Assembly (NCBI GenBank): GCA_049522565.1
Contig: JBEKNT010000390.1
Location: forward strand, 1-6,566
Length of the DNA stretch: 6,566 nucleotides
DNA from: JASHVB01 sp049522565
Lineage (GTDB): Bacteria; Pseudomonadota; Alphaproteobacteria; Acetobacterales; Acetobacteraceae
Reading direction: 5' to 3'
In this document: in pieces, positions 1-5,712 of the stretch
Layout of the letters: each line of letters begins with the position of its first letter
Position numbering within the stretch: the first letter of the stretch is position 1
Made by a program: the position numbers and the translations under genes
The notes under the pieces: generated by a model
The model's database searches: none
What the model was told of the DNA's origin: nothing
The model's input: only the letters and a program-made list of their open reading frames with translations

Positions 1-80
1 CAGCGGATCGCCTCAAAGTGGCAGCGCGCCGCGTCCAGGTTGGTGAAGATCGGGTTCGTCAGATCGATAGGGCGAGACAT
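1..80 (-). CDS. IS1595-family transposase, N-terminal fragment (runs off window)
   Basis: The frame opens at an ATG at 80-78 and stays open to the window edge, giving 26 codons. The peptide begins MSRPIDLTNP and continues with IFTNLDAARCHFEAIR. This matches what I know of the extreme N-terminus of IS1595-family (ISSod11/ISNwi1-like) DDE transposases, where a 'DLTNPIFxDxDAARxHxEAIRW' opening precedes a CxxC zinc ribbon. That ribbon would lie outside the window. The start at 80 is preferred because GGAG (90-87) lies six bases upstream; an in-frame ATG at 86-84 would be too close to this site. The family cuts and pastes its own DNA. Only the first part is visible, so intactness cannot be judged. 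Confidence 0.72.
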   Translation of the reverse strand, partial: MSRPIDLTNPIFTNLDAARCHFEAIR

Positions 81-103
81 GGCCATCTCCGTTCACGGCC
101 AGG

Positions 104-132
104 ATAATGGCACACCTATCATGTTCAGTCAA
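104..132 (-). promoter_or_regulatory. sigma70-like promoter of the transposase gene
   Basis: On the minus strand a -35 hexamer TTGACT (132-127) is followed by a 17-base spacer and a -10 hexamer CATTAT (109-104). They match the TTGACA and TATAAT consensus at 5 of 6 and 4 of 6 positions. Transcription would begin near 97 and give a leader of about 17 bases with GGAG before the ATG at 80. The match, spacing and position fit well, but activity is inferred. Confidence 0.55.
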
Positions 133-136
133 GGTG

Positions 137-168
137 ATAATTCCCCTCAAGGGGAGGGGGAGAATTAT
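137..168. repeat. AT-ended inverted repeat at the presumed insertion sequence end
   Basis: ATAATTC (137-143) is the exact reverse complement of GAATTAT (162-168). Inside it, CCCCT (143-147) pairs with AGGGG (150-154) across CA. The element lies between the transposase promoter and the end of the zinc-protein gene, where the terminal repeat of the IS1595-type element should fall. The exact tip and any target duplication cannot be fixed, because the other end of the element is outside the window. Confidence 0.4.
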
Positions 169-213
169 TCCCGCCATCCCCCCTTCCGGTTGTCGTGATA
201 TCGCCGCCCGGCG

Positions 214-1110
214 TCAAACCCTACCGCATTTCGGACACCCGGCCCGGTGACACGCCCGGCAATACGCCTTGCCGCACCCCGTGCACGCGGCCAACCCACC
301 GGCGCTCACCAAATGCACCGCGTCGTCGCATGCCAGGCGCGGCCGCTCCGGTGCGACATTGTCCTCGCAGACCGGCGGCTCCGGCCGGCGCGCCAGGCGG
401 TTCCAGTCCAGCCACACCACGCGCTCGGCCTTGCGCCGGCGCACCAGCAGCTCCAACCGCACCACCGGCATCACCAGTTCCAGCGTGCGGATCCATTCCA
501 GCGTGACCCGTAGTGCGTATTTGTGCCCGAGGTCGTCCAGCTTGGCGCGGTACTCCCGCCCGATCGCCGCGATCCGCAACTGTTCCCGCTGATGCGCTGG
601 GTCACCCTCGGTTGCTGTCGCGGCGCGGCGCATCGCCTCGCGGTAAAGATCGTTGTGATACGCATGCAGCCGATCCTGGTCGCGCGCCAGGCGCCGGCGC
701 AGCCCACGCTCGAACGGCGCCAGCGCCGCCGCCAGGCGCGGCGGCACCGCAGGTCGCAGCACATCCAGCACCCGCGTCCGCTCCCAGTCCGCCGGCAGTA
801 CCGCGTCATCCGGCGGCACCGCATCCGCGCCCGCATCGTTGAGCCACGGTGTTATCCGCTCCAACGCCGCATCCGGCAGCGCGCCAGTCGCCAGGTTCAG
901 CATGAGCCGTAGCACGCCGTCGCGCTTTTCGTCGGAAATCGCCGTGTAGCGCAGGTCGAACAGCAGATAGCGCGTCCAGGCCGGCCGCGCCGCAACCAGC
1001 CGGAACGTCGCGTTGTCCAGCGCGAGTTCGTGCGCCAGCACCGCCTCCGCATCGCCCAGCCCGGCCGACGCCTCCAGCACGCACCTGCTCCAGTGGCCCC
1101 GGTCGCCCAT
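214..1110 (-). CDS. C-terminal part of the zinc-finger-tailed protein
   Basis: This frame of 298 codons holds most of the protein. Residues 1-130 are helical, with an acidic stretch near 91-110. Residues 134-213 are rich in Arg, Glu, Leu and Gln and look like a long helical hairpin or coiled coil. A basic patch (VRRRKAER, 223-230) follows, then a Trp-rich strand (VVWLDWN, 231-237). The tail has cysteines at 248, 261, 276, 279, 284, 287, 292 and 295, enough for two zinc ions, with the last six spaced as CxxC, CxxC, CxxC. The protein ends three residues after the last cysteine. If the upstream frameshift is real, this half would need its own start; ATG 1110-1108 has no convincing ribosome binding site. 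Confidence 0.65.
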   Translation of the reverse strand: MGDRGHWSRCVLEASAGLGDAEAVLAHELALDNATFRLVAARPAWTRYLLFDLRYTAISDEKRDGVLRLMLNLATGALPDAALERITPWLNDAGADAVPPDDAVLPADWERTRVLDVLRPAVPPRLAAALAPFERGLRRRLARDQDRLHAYHNDLYREAMRRAATATEGDPAHQREQLRIAAIGREYRAKLDDLGHKYALRVTLEWIRTLELVMPVVRLELLVRRRKAERVVWLDWNRLARRPEPPVCEDNVAPERPRLACDDAVHLVSAGGLAACTGCGKAYCRACHRAGCPKCGRV

Positions 1111-1119
1111 CGCGCGCGC
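1111..1119 (-). other. Frameshift site in an alternating GC run
   Basis: The minus strand reads GCGCGCGCG here. The upstream frame reads CGC TGC GCG CGC GAT, while the good downstream frame reads GCG CGC GCG ATG. The frames differ by +1, equivalent to loss of one GC unit or gain of one base. Dinucleotide runs are known slippage sites in replication and in some sequencing methods. Confidence 0.6.
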
Positions 1120-1363
1120 AGCGGTCCAGCCAGTCGGATTCGATGCCGACCCGCGCGGCCCCTTCGGGCAGCGTGGCGCCGAAACCCAGGCGACACAGCT
1201 CCGGAACGCCGAGTGCCTGTTGCAACGACGGCGGCACGACGGCTTCCAGCCCCTCCGGCTCGATCGGCTCGACCAGCGCGCCCTCGGCCGTTAGCAGTCC
1301 GGCAACGAAACGCTGCATCGGGCCCGGATCAGCCAGCCTCGTTTCAACCAGCATCGAGTTCAT
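1112..1363 (-). CDS. N-terminal part of the zinc-finger-tailed protein
   Basis: This stretch of 84 codons begins MNSMLVETRL and ends ...SDWLDRCAR just before the GC-run frameshift. Beyond that point the same frame stays open to 806 but becomes Arg/Gly/Ala-rich low-quality sequence typical of a shadow frame. The other frame (214-1110) continues with normal protein-like composition. The first ATG (1363) overlaps the end of the helicase gene; a second in-frame ATG lies at 1354-1352. No domain is recognised in this part. Confidence 0.5.
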
Positions 1364-2441
1364 TTCCGAACAACGCCTCGTCCAACTGTTTCGCGTCTTC
1401 GTAATCGCGCCGCGCCGCGGTCAACTGCCCCTCCAGCGCAGCGAACGCCGCATCGCGCGCCGCATCACTGCTCTGTAGCCAAGCCTCCAGTACCAGACTA
1501 GAGAAGTCCTGCTGCTCTTCCAATGCGCCGAGGATGGCACCAACCTCGCCGACCACCAGTTCGAACATGTTGATCTTCTCGTCGAGGATACGCAGCACAT
1601 GGTCCTCGATGGTGCCGGATGTGGCGAGGTTGAACACGAACACCTCACGCACCTGGCCGATCCGGTCGATGCGGCCGATGCGTTGCTCGATCGCCATCGG
1701 ATTCCATGGGATGTCGAAATTGATGAGCGTGTTGCAGAATTGCAGGTTGCGTCCCTCGCCGCCCGATTCGCTGCACAGCAGGATCGGCACGCTGTCGCGG
1801 AACGCGGCGACCGCGGCGTCCTTGTCCGGCCCGCTCATCGATCCGTCGAACGTGGCGAACGTCATGTTGCGCGCCCGCAGCAGACCGGCGAGATGCGCCA
1901 GGCTGTCGCGATGATGCACGAACACCATCTTCTTCTCGGCGGGATTGCGGTGCAGCAGATCGAGCAATGCCGCCTGCTTGGCACCGGCGCCCAGCGCGGT
2001 ATAGCGCGATTGCAGCGCGGACCAGCGCTTATCCGGCGCATGGCGTTCGCAGAAACGGGCGATCGCCACCGAAGCCGCTGCCGGCGACGACCCGGCGGCC
2101 GACAGGAGATGCTGCGCCGCCAGCCGATGCTGTCCGCCCGCCGCGACATCCCGCACCTGTGCTGTTAGAGCGCGATAACAGGCGGCCTCCTCCGGTTCCG
2201 GCGTGGCGCGCAAGGTCGCCGCGTGGCGGCGCGGCAGGCGCAAGGCCGCCAGCGCACGCGTGTTGCGGATCATCACACCGCGCATCAGGTCGCGCAGCTT
2301 CTCGCGGTTCACCGGCTCGCGCGGCTTGCCGTGCACCATGTAGGCAGCACGGAACTCCTTCGGCGTCTTGAAGATTCCCGGCTGCAACAGGGTCAGCAGG
2401 TTGTACAGCTCGATCAGGTTGTTCTGCACCGGCGTCGCCGA
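1344..2441 (-). CDS. SNF2 ATPase C-terminal half: motif III to second RecA lobe
   Basis: This frame restarts at motif III (Ser-Ala-Thr-Pro-Val-Gln-Asn-Asn) and runs 365 codons to TGA at 1346-1344. Counted from the GTG at 2429, it contains motif IV-like KMVFVHHRDSL (167-177), motif V SESGGEGRNLQF (220-231) and motif VI QRIGRIDRIGQ (249-259) with both arginines of the finger region present. A helical, charged tail (300-355) follows. The GTG at 2429 is the earliest obvious start, but it lies inside a conserved motif, so it is not a natural gene start. This is the displaced remainder of the upstream half. Confidence 0.78.
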   Translation of the reverse strand, partial: SATPVQNNLIELYNLLTLLQPGIFKTPKEFRAAYMVHGKPREPVNREKLRDLMRGVMIRNTRALAALRLPRRHAATLRATPEPEEAACYRALTAQVRDVAAGGQHRLAAQHLLSAAGSSPAAASVAIARFCERHAPDKRWSALQSRYTALGAGAKQAALLDLLHRNPAEKKMVFVHHRDSLAHLAGLLRARNMTFATFDGSMSGPDKDAAVAAFRDSVPILLCSESGGEGRNLQFCNTLINFDIPWNPMAIEQRIGRIDRIGQVREVFVFNLATSGTIEDHVLRILDEKINMFELVVGEVGAILGALEEQQDFSSLVLEAWLQSSDAARDAAFAALEGQLTAARRDYEDAKQLDEALFGNELDAG

Positions 2442-3646
2442 AGCAACAGAAGAAAACGTTTCTGCAGGCTATTGACCAGATGGTAGCTGGCGCTGGACTG
2501 ATCCTTCAGATGATGCGCCTCGTCCACCACGACGACGTCGTAGCTTTGCGCCGACAACAGCGCCGCGTGTTCCTTGCGCCGTGCCGCCGCGATCGATGCG
2601 ATCACCCTGGGTTGCGCCCAGAACGCCGCGGGGTCGTCGCGCAGCAGTTTGTCATGCGTGGTGGCGCAGTCGATGGAGAACTTCTCCACCATCTCCTCGC
2701 GCCACTGGCCGACCAGCGATGCGGGGGTCAGGATCAGCACGCGCTCCGCCATGCCGCGCAGCATGTATTCCTTCACCACCATGCCGGCTTCGATGGTCTT
2801 GCCGAGGCCGACCTCGTCGGCCAGCAGCACCCGGCCGCGATACTGCTTCAGCACCTTGCGCACGGTTTCGACCTGGTACCAATGCGTCTCCACACCGTGC
2901 AGCAGCGGCAGGCAGAGCAATTCGTCGAACCCCTGGAACAGGCCGAGCAGGGTGAGTTCGCCGCGCAGACGGAACCAGTCGGGCTCTGGCGAGTCGCCGG
3001 TGACGCGGATCGCATCCGCGTTGGCGAATGCGATACTGGTGGTGAAGTCGGCCTCGAGCCTGGGCAGGTCCGGCAGCGGCGGCGATGGCGGCGCGGCGGG
3101 CGTTGCGGTGGCGCGCGGCTTCGGTTTGGCGGGTTTCGTTGCGACCGGCTTCGGCTTTGGTTTCGGAAGCTTGCCGCGCTTGCGGGCGATCTCGGTCAGG
3201 CGGTCGCCCAGCCAGTCCATCATCCCGGGGCATTGCGGCATGGCGCCGTAGGCACGATAAAGGGTGTCGAGGCCGGCGGCTTCCAGCATGCTGCCGGCCC
3301 GCCCGACATGGCCCTGTTGCGCCAGCGCCAATGCGGTCAGCAAATCTGTCCGCCTGCCGGGCACCCAACGTTTCTGGTGCCGTTTGAGGTAGGTCAGCGC
3401 GCGATCCGGCTGTTTCGCGACCAGCATGATGAGCGCCGAAAGCAGCGGAACGTCGTAGTCGGACGGGGCGACGCGCATGGCGTCTTCGGCAAGCGCCGGC
3501 GCCCCCGGATCGCGCGCCGCCAGAGCCGCGCGCAGACGATCCGCTGTCGATTCGACGTGGCTCGCGGCGGCTGGCACCGGGTCGGCCTCGAAGCCGGGCA
3601 GGGTGGTCTGCTCGTCGTTGCGGTGTCTCGGCAGGCTGTCGTCCAT
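2414..3646 (-). CDS. SNF2 ATPase N-terminal half: TPR-like region, linker and first RecA lobe
   Basis: The frame has 410 codons. Residues 34-155 are all-helical with repeated small/large hydrophobic spacing (ALAEDAMRVAP, LLSALIMLVAKQPDRALTYL, LLTALALAQQGHVGRAGSML), which looks like tetratricopeptide-type repeats (inference). Residues 156-192 form a Lys/Pro/Ala linker. The ATPase lobe begins with an HWYQ Q-like motif at 255-258, then Walker A DEVGLGKT (277-284), motif Ia VLILTPASLVGQW (303-315) and Walker B DEAHH (375-379). The natural sequence ends at Leu402; the last eight residues (RRRRCRTT) are out-of-frame read-through before a stop. Alone this half would lack the second lobe and could not complete an ATP hydrolysis cycle. 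Confidence 0.8.
   Translation of the reverse strand: MDDSLPRHRNDEQTTLPGFEADPVPAAASHVESTADRLRAALAARDPGAPALAEDAMRVAPSDYDVPLLSALIMLVAKQPDRALTYLKRHQKRWVPGRRTDLLTALALAQQGHVGRAGSMLEAAGLDTLYRAYGAMPQCPGMMDWLGDRLTEIARKRGKLPKPKPKPVATKPAKPKPRATATPAAPPSPPLPDLPRLEADFTTSIAFANADAIRVTGDSPEPDWFRLRGELTLLGLFQGFDELLCLPLLHGVETHWYQVETVRKVLKQYRGRVLLADEVGLGKTIEAGMVVKEYMLRGMAERVLILTPASLVGQWREEMVEKFSIDCATTHDKLLRDDPAAFWAQPRVIASIAAARRKEHAALLSAQSYDVVVVDEAHHLKDQSSASYHLVNSLQKRFLLLLRRRRCRTT
2439..2444 (-). other. Frameshift site at SNF2 motif III
   Basis: The minus strand reads CTG TTG CTT CGG CGA in the upstream frame, but motif III needs TCG GCG ACG CCG (2441-2430), which shares the last T of CTT. One base is missing relative to an intact Leu-Leu-Ser-Ala-Thr-Pro reading. 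The window in which both frames are open is 2414-2468. A TTTTCTT heptamer (2456-2450) lies upstream, but re-pairing in the A site would be poor, so programmed -1 shifting is not well supported. Confidence 0.75.
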
Positions 3647-3675
3647 CGCGTGCGCCCCCCGGGTGATTCGCGGCG

Positions 3676-3705
3676 ATTACAGTGCAGGTTCGGGGCAAAT
3701 CGCAA
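3676..3705 (-). promoter_or_regulatory. Putative promoter of the helicase gene
   Basis: On the minus strand, TTGCGA (3705-3700) and TGTAAT (3681-3676) are separated by 18 bases. They match the sigma70 consensus at 4 of 6 and 5 of 6 positions. Transcription would start near 3669 and leave a leader of about 23 bases before ATG 3646. A G-run lies about ten bases upstream of that ATG in place of a clean ribosome binding site. This is a prediction from pattern only. Confidence 0.4.
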
Positions 3706-3712
3706 GGGGTAG

Positions 3713-3746
3713 ATGTTGGATGGGTTGTCAATCCCAACATATTGGG
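3713..3746. promoter_or_regulatory. TTGG/CCAA inverted-repeat cluster, possible operator
   Basis: ATGTTGG (3713-3719) is the exact reverse complement of CCAACAT (3734-3740). CCCAA (3733-3737) pairs with TTGGG (3742-3746) across CATA. A consensus TTGACA also occurs within the cluster on the minus strand (3731-3726), but no good -10 follows it at normal spacing. The stretch is more AT-rich than its surroundings and sits directly upstream of the predicted helicase promoter, a plausible place for a regulator site. No regulator is encoded in the window. Confidence 0.3.
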
Positions 3747-3764
3747 CCACCACCGCCGCCGCAA

Positions 3765-3899
3765 GACACCTCTCCCGCTGCGCGGGGTTGGGCCGCGAAG
3801 CGGACCGATGCGAGGCGCGTAGCGGCGAGGGTGAGGGGCGGCCCGCCCCACCAACCCGCGGCTCCGCGCCGATCTCTCCCGCTTCCCGGGCGAGGTGTC
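3765..3899. repeat. Imperfect palindromic intergenic repeat element
   Basis: The element is bounded by GACACCTC (3765-3772) and its exact reverse complement GAGGTGTC (3892-3899). Both arms continue as xCCCG, and a related CGCGGG(G)TTGG segment appears in opposite orientation further in. Internal hairpins include CCCGC-TGC-GCGGG (3774-3786) and CCGC-GAA-GCGG (3793-3803). The CTCTCCCGC and GGGTGAGGGGC wording is typical of dispersed repeats between genes of GC-rich proteobacteria. The whole 3647-3959 gap has no credible gene; apart from this element it holds the promoter and operator-like sites and the ribosome binding site of the binding-protein gene. Confidence 0.5.
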
Positions 3900-3945
3900 C
3901 GTGCGCCTGGACATGCTCTACTCTCCGCGTGAACCAGCAAACCGG

Positions 3946-3950
3946 GGAGG
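3946..3950 (+). promoter_or_regulatory. Strong ribosome binding site of the binding-protein gene
   Basis: GGAGG within GGGGAGGA lies nine bases before ATG 3960. It is the only strong Shine-Dalgarno sequence in the operon. The permease and ATPase starts have weak sites and probably rely on coupling. The site also argues against the overlapping frame that is open from 3713. Confidence 0.6.
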
Positions 3951-3959
3951 AAGCGGCGC

Positions 3960-4943
3960 ATGAACCAGGCAGCGATCCGTCACACACACCTGACGCGCCG
4001 CACCGCGCTGCTGGGCCTCGCGGCCGGAGCGTCCGCGGCACTGACGCCGCGCGCCGCCCGCGCGCAGGATGTCGTGCGCATCGCGCTACCGACCAAGACC
4101 TACTACCCGACCGTCGTCACCGAGGCCGCGATCCGCCAGAAGCTGTTCGACAGACAGGGGATCGGCGCCGAAGCCACGGTGTATCGCGGCGGCGCCGAAT
4201 GCATCGAGGCGATGGCCGCCGGCGCGGCGGACGTTTCGCTCGGCGGACCCGGCATCATCGGCGTGGCGGTGCGCAAGGGCGTCAACCTGAAGCTCGTCGC
4301 CACCTCGACGCGGGTCAACTGCGGCTGGTATCTGCTGGTGCGCGCCGATTCGCCCGTCACGAAAGTCGAAGACCTGGCAGGCAAGAAAGTCGGCATCACC
4401 TCCGCCGGCTCGGGTTCCGACGTGCTTGCGCTGTGGACCAACGAGGCGAAGCACACGCCGTTCACCCGGGTGCCGTTGGGTGGCGGCGGCCTGGTGCCCA
4501 ACCTGCGTTCCGGCAACGTCGATGCCGTTGTGCTGTATTCGCCGCTGTCGTTCGAGCTGATCCTGGCGAAGCAGGTGCGGGTGCTGATCGACTACGCCGC
4601 GGAAATGCCGCCGCAGCTTGTCGGCGGCTGGGCGGTGACCGGCAAGCTGATCGCCGACAAGCCGGACGTGGTGCAGAAGACGATGAACGCGTTGTACGGC
4701 GCGCTGCTGTGGATGCGCGCCAACCGCGACGCGGCGATCGCGCTGATCGCCGAGGTGGACGAGATCAAGCCGGACGTCGCGGCCATGGAATATGAACAGA
4801 CGATACTGAAGCTGGCCACGGATACCAGTATGGGAATGGACGAGCTGACCCGAGCGCTGGAAACGGCCAAACTGATCGGCATCACCGACACCGCGCCGAT
4901 CGACCAGATCATCGACACGCACTTCAAGCCGGTCGGCGCTTGA
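3960..4943 (+). CDS. ABC transporter substrate-binding protein (SsuA/NMT1-like), Tat-exported
   Basis: This 327-residue protein is of the usual length for periplasmic binding proteins of the nitrate/sulfonate/taurine class. It captures a small solute and hands it to the permease encoded next. The N-terminus has a twin-arginine pattern TRRTALL (12-18), a hydrophobic stretch to about residue 29 and a likely cleavage site ARA|QD after Ala35. The mature part has family features: a first strand (VVRIALPTK), 'GAADVSLGGPGIIGVAVRKGVNLKLVATS' type wording near 90-118, and 'VEDLAGKKVGITSAGSGSD' near 135-155, which forms the ligand cleft. The start is supported by GGAGG (3946-3950), nine bases upstream. 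Ligand specificity (sulfonate, taurine, aromatic acid, thiamine precursor or other) cannot be read off. It is first in a packed operon, ten bases before the permease. Confidence 0.85.
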   Translation: MNQAAIRHTHLTRRTALLGLAAGASAALTPRAARAQDVVRIALPTKTYYPTVVTEAAIRQKLFDRQGIGAEATVYRGGAECIEAMAAGAADVSLGGPGIIGVAVRKGVNLKLVATSTRVNCGWYLLVRADSPVTKVEDLAGKKVGITSAGSGSDVLALWTNEAKHTPFTRVPLGGGGLVPNLRSGNVDAVVLYSPLSFELILAKQVRVLIDYAAEMPPQLVGGWAVTGKLIADKPDVVQKTMNALYGALLWMRANRDAAIALIAEVDEIKPDVAAMEYEQTILKLATDTSMGMDELTRALETAKLIGITDTAPIDQIIDTHFKPVGA

Positions 4944-4953
4944 CCCGCGCGGC

Positions 4954-5712
4954 ATGACCCTCCCTCGCCTCGCCTTGCCGCTGCTCCGCCTCGTTTTGTT
5001 GTGTTGTGTCCTGCTGGCATGGGAAATCCTGCCGCGCGCCGGCGCCATCGACAGCGAGCTGGTGCCGCCGTTCACCGATGTGCTGCGCACGCTCGGCACG
5101 CTGCTGGCGCGCCCGCAACTGCAAACCGACCTTGCCGTCACCGCACTGGAAATCGTGGTCGCCTTCGCGATCGCCGTGCCGTTCGGCGCGGTGCTCGGCC
5201 TGGTGATTGCCGAGAGCCGCTATCTGTCGCTTGTGTTCGATCCGCTGCTGTTCTTCCTGTTCAGCATTCCCAAATCGATCTTCCTGCCGATGTTCATTCT
5301 CACGCTCGGCATCGGGTTCTGGCAGAAGGTCGGATTCGGCTGTTTTTCCTCCACCTTGCTGGTGCTGCTGTCGGCCCAGGCGGCGGTGCGCTCCGTGCAG
5401 CCGGAGCACCTGCTGATCGCGCGCACCTACGGCGCCACGCCTTTCCAGCTCGTCACCCGCGTCTATCTTCCCAGCATGCTGCCGATCTTGCTGGAGGCGA
5501 TGCGCATCGCCGTCATCTTCACCTTCACCGCCGTCATACTGGCGGAAATGTACGCCTCGCGCTCCGGCATCGGTCATGAGATCGAAACCTGGGGCGAGAA
5601 CTTCATGATGCGTCAGTTGCTGGCGGGGGTGCTGCTGATCGCCGTCGCCGCGATCGGCATGAACGAGGCGATCCGCCGGGTGGAGCAATGGTGCGGTGCA
5701 TGGCGGACGTGA
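4954..5712 (+). CDS. ABC transporter permease (SsuC/TauC-like)
   Basis: This 252-residue inner-membrane protein has about six predicted transmembrane segments (near 8-26, 60-86, 93-121, 126-146, 180-201 and 222-240), the standard BPD_transp_1 layout. The cytoplasmic coupling loop that docks on the ATPase is visible as IARTYGATPFQLVTRVYLP (155-173), which fits the EAA---G---------I-LP pattern with Arg-Thr in place of Ala-Ala and Val in place of Ile. It would form the channel for the solute delivered by the upstream binding protein. It begins ten bases after that gene's stop without an obvious ribosome binding site and overlaps the ATPase gene by 25 bases, so translational coupling is likely. 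The substrate is unknown. Confidence 0.85.
   Translation: MTLPRLALPLLRLVLLCCVLLAWEILPRAGAIDSELVPPFTDVLRTLGTLLARPQLQTDLAVTALEIVVAFAIAVPFGAVLGLVIAESRYLSLVFDPLLFFLFSIPKSIFLPMFILTLGIGFWQKVGFGCFSSTLLVLLSAQAAVRSVQPEHLLIARTYGATPFQLVTRVYLPSMLPILLEAMRIAVIFTFTAVILAEMYASRSGIGHEIETWGENFMMRQLLAGVLLIAVAAIGMNEAIRRVEQWCGAWRT

Larger units (their letters stand above)
214..1363 (-). pseudogene. Zinc-finger-tailed protein paired with the SNF2 ATPase, frameshifted
   Basis: Read across one frameshift, this is a protein of about 383 residues starting at ATG 1363-1361 and ending at TGA 216-214. The start overlaps the helicase stop (1346-1344) by 20 bases, so the two are probably translationally coupled and work together. 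The N-terminal third is mixed helical sequence with no motif I recognise. The middle is long, charged and helical. The C-terminus carries eight cysteines, six of them in three CxxC pairs. The frame breaks at 1111-1119 within an alternating GC run. I recognise no named family; the tail suggests nucleic-acid or protein binding (inference). The break may be real decay or a sequencing indel. No strong ribosome binding site precedes the internal ATG at 1110, so a separate downstream gene is less likely than a broken single gene. Confidence 0.65.
1344..3646 (-). pseudogene. RapA-like SNF2-family helicase/ATPase, frameshifted
   Basis: Joined across one frameshift this is a 767-residue SNF2-type ATPase, a DNA translocase family that remodels protein-nucleic acid complexes in the cytoplasm. 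The core has both RecA-like lobes: DEVGLGKT (277-284), DEAHH (375-379), SATP (403-406), ESGGEGRNLQF (627-637) and QRIGRIDRIGQ (655-665). The wording of motifs I, V and VI resembles the RapA/HepA group rather than eukaryotic chromatin remodelers. RapA itself is about 970 residues with different flanking domains, so I give no gene symbol. An N-terminal region of about 200 residues precedes the core. The following zinc-protein gene overlaps the stop, suggesting a two-gene operon. The ATG at 3646 is the first in frame and lies just downstream of a promoter-like pair. The role could be recycling of polymerase, DNA repair or phage defence; nothing here decides. Confidence 0.8.

Noticed and set aside
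202..213. CGCC-GCCC-GGCG hairpin after the zinc-protein stop as a terminator
   Set aside because: The stem has only four pairs and no T-run follows on the minus strand, so it is not a convincing intrinsic terminator.
806..1111. Continuation of the zinc-protein N-terminal frame beyond the GC run
   Set aside because: Composition changes abruptly to Gly/Arg/Ala-rich after the run, while the 214-1110 frame continues as normal protein, so this part is out of frame.
2450..2456. TTTTCTT heptamer as a programmed -1 frameshift signal in the helicase
   Set aside because: Only P-site re-pairing is good; A-site re-pairing from CTT to TCT is poor, and I see no clear downstream stem-loop or pseudoknot. 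A single-base loss is simpler.
2480..3712. 410-codon open frame on the plus strand, antisense to the helicase
   Set aside because: It lies opposite a gene with clear SNF2 motifs, is rich in Arg/Gln/His with no recognisable domain, and is explained by GC bias of the antisense codons.
2652..3914. 420-codon minus-strand frame overlapping the helicase start
   Set aside because: It is Arg/Ala/Gly-rich shadow sequence covering the repeat element and the helicase in another frame, with no motifs.
3713..4795. 360-codon plus-strand frame overlapping the binding-protein gene
   Set aside because: It is Arg-rich, crosses the palindromic element, and shares the region with a gene that has a signal peptide, a strong ribosome binding site and family motifs.
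4086..5141. 351-codon minus-strand frame antisense to the binding-protein gene
   Set aside because: It has a His/Gln/Arg/Asp-rich composition typical of antisense frames and no domain; the plus-strand genes account for the region.
4924..5688. 254-codon minus-strand frame antisense to the permease
   Set aside because: Its extremely Gln/Glu/His/Arg-rich sequence is what the complement of hydrophobic permease codons gives.
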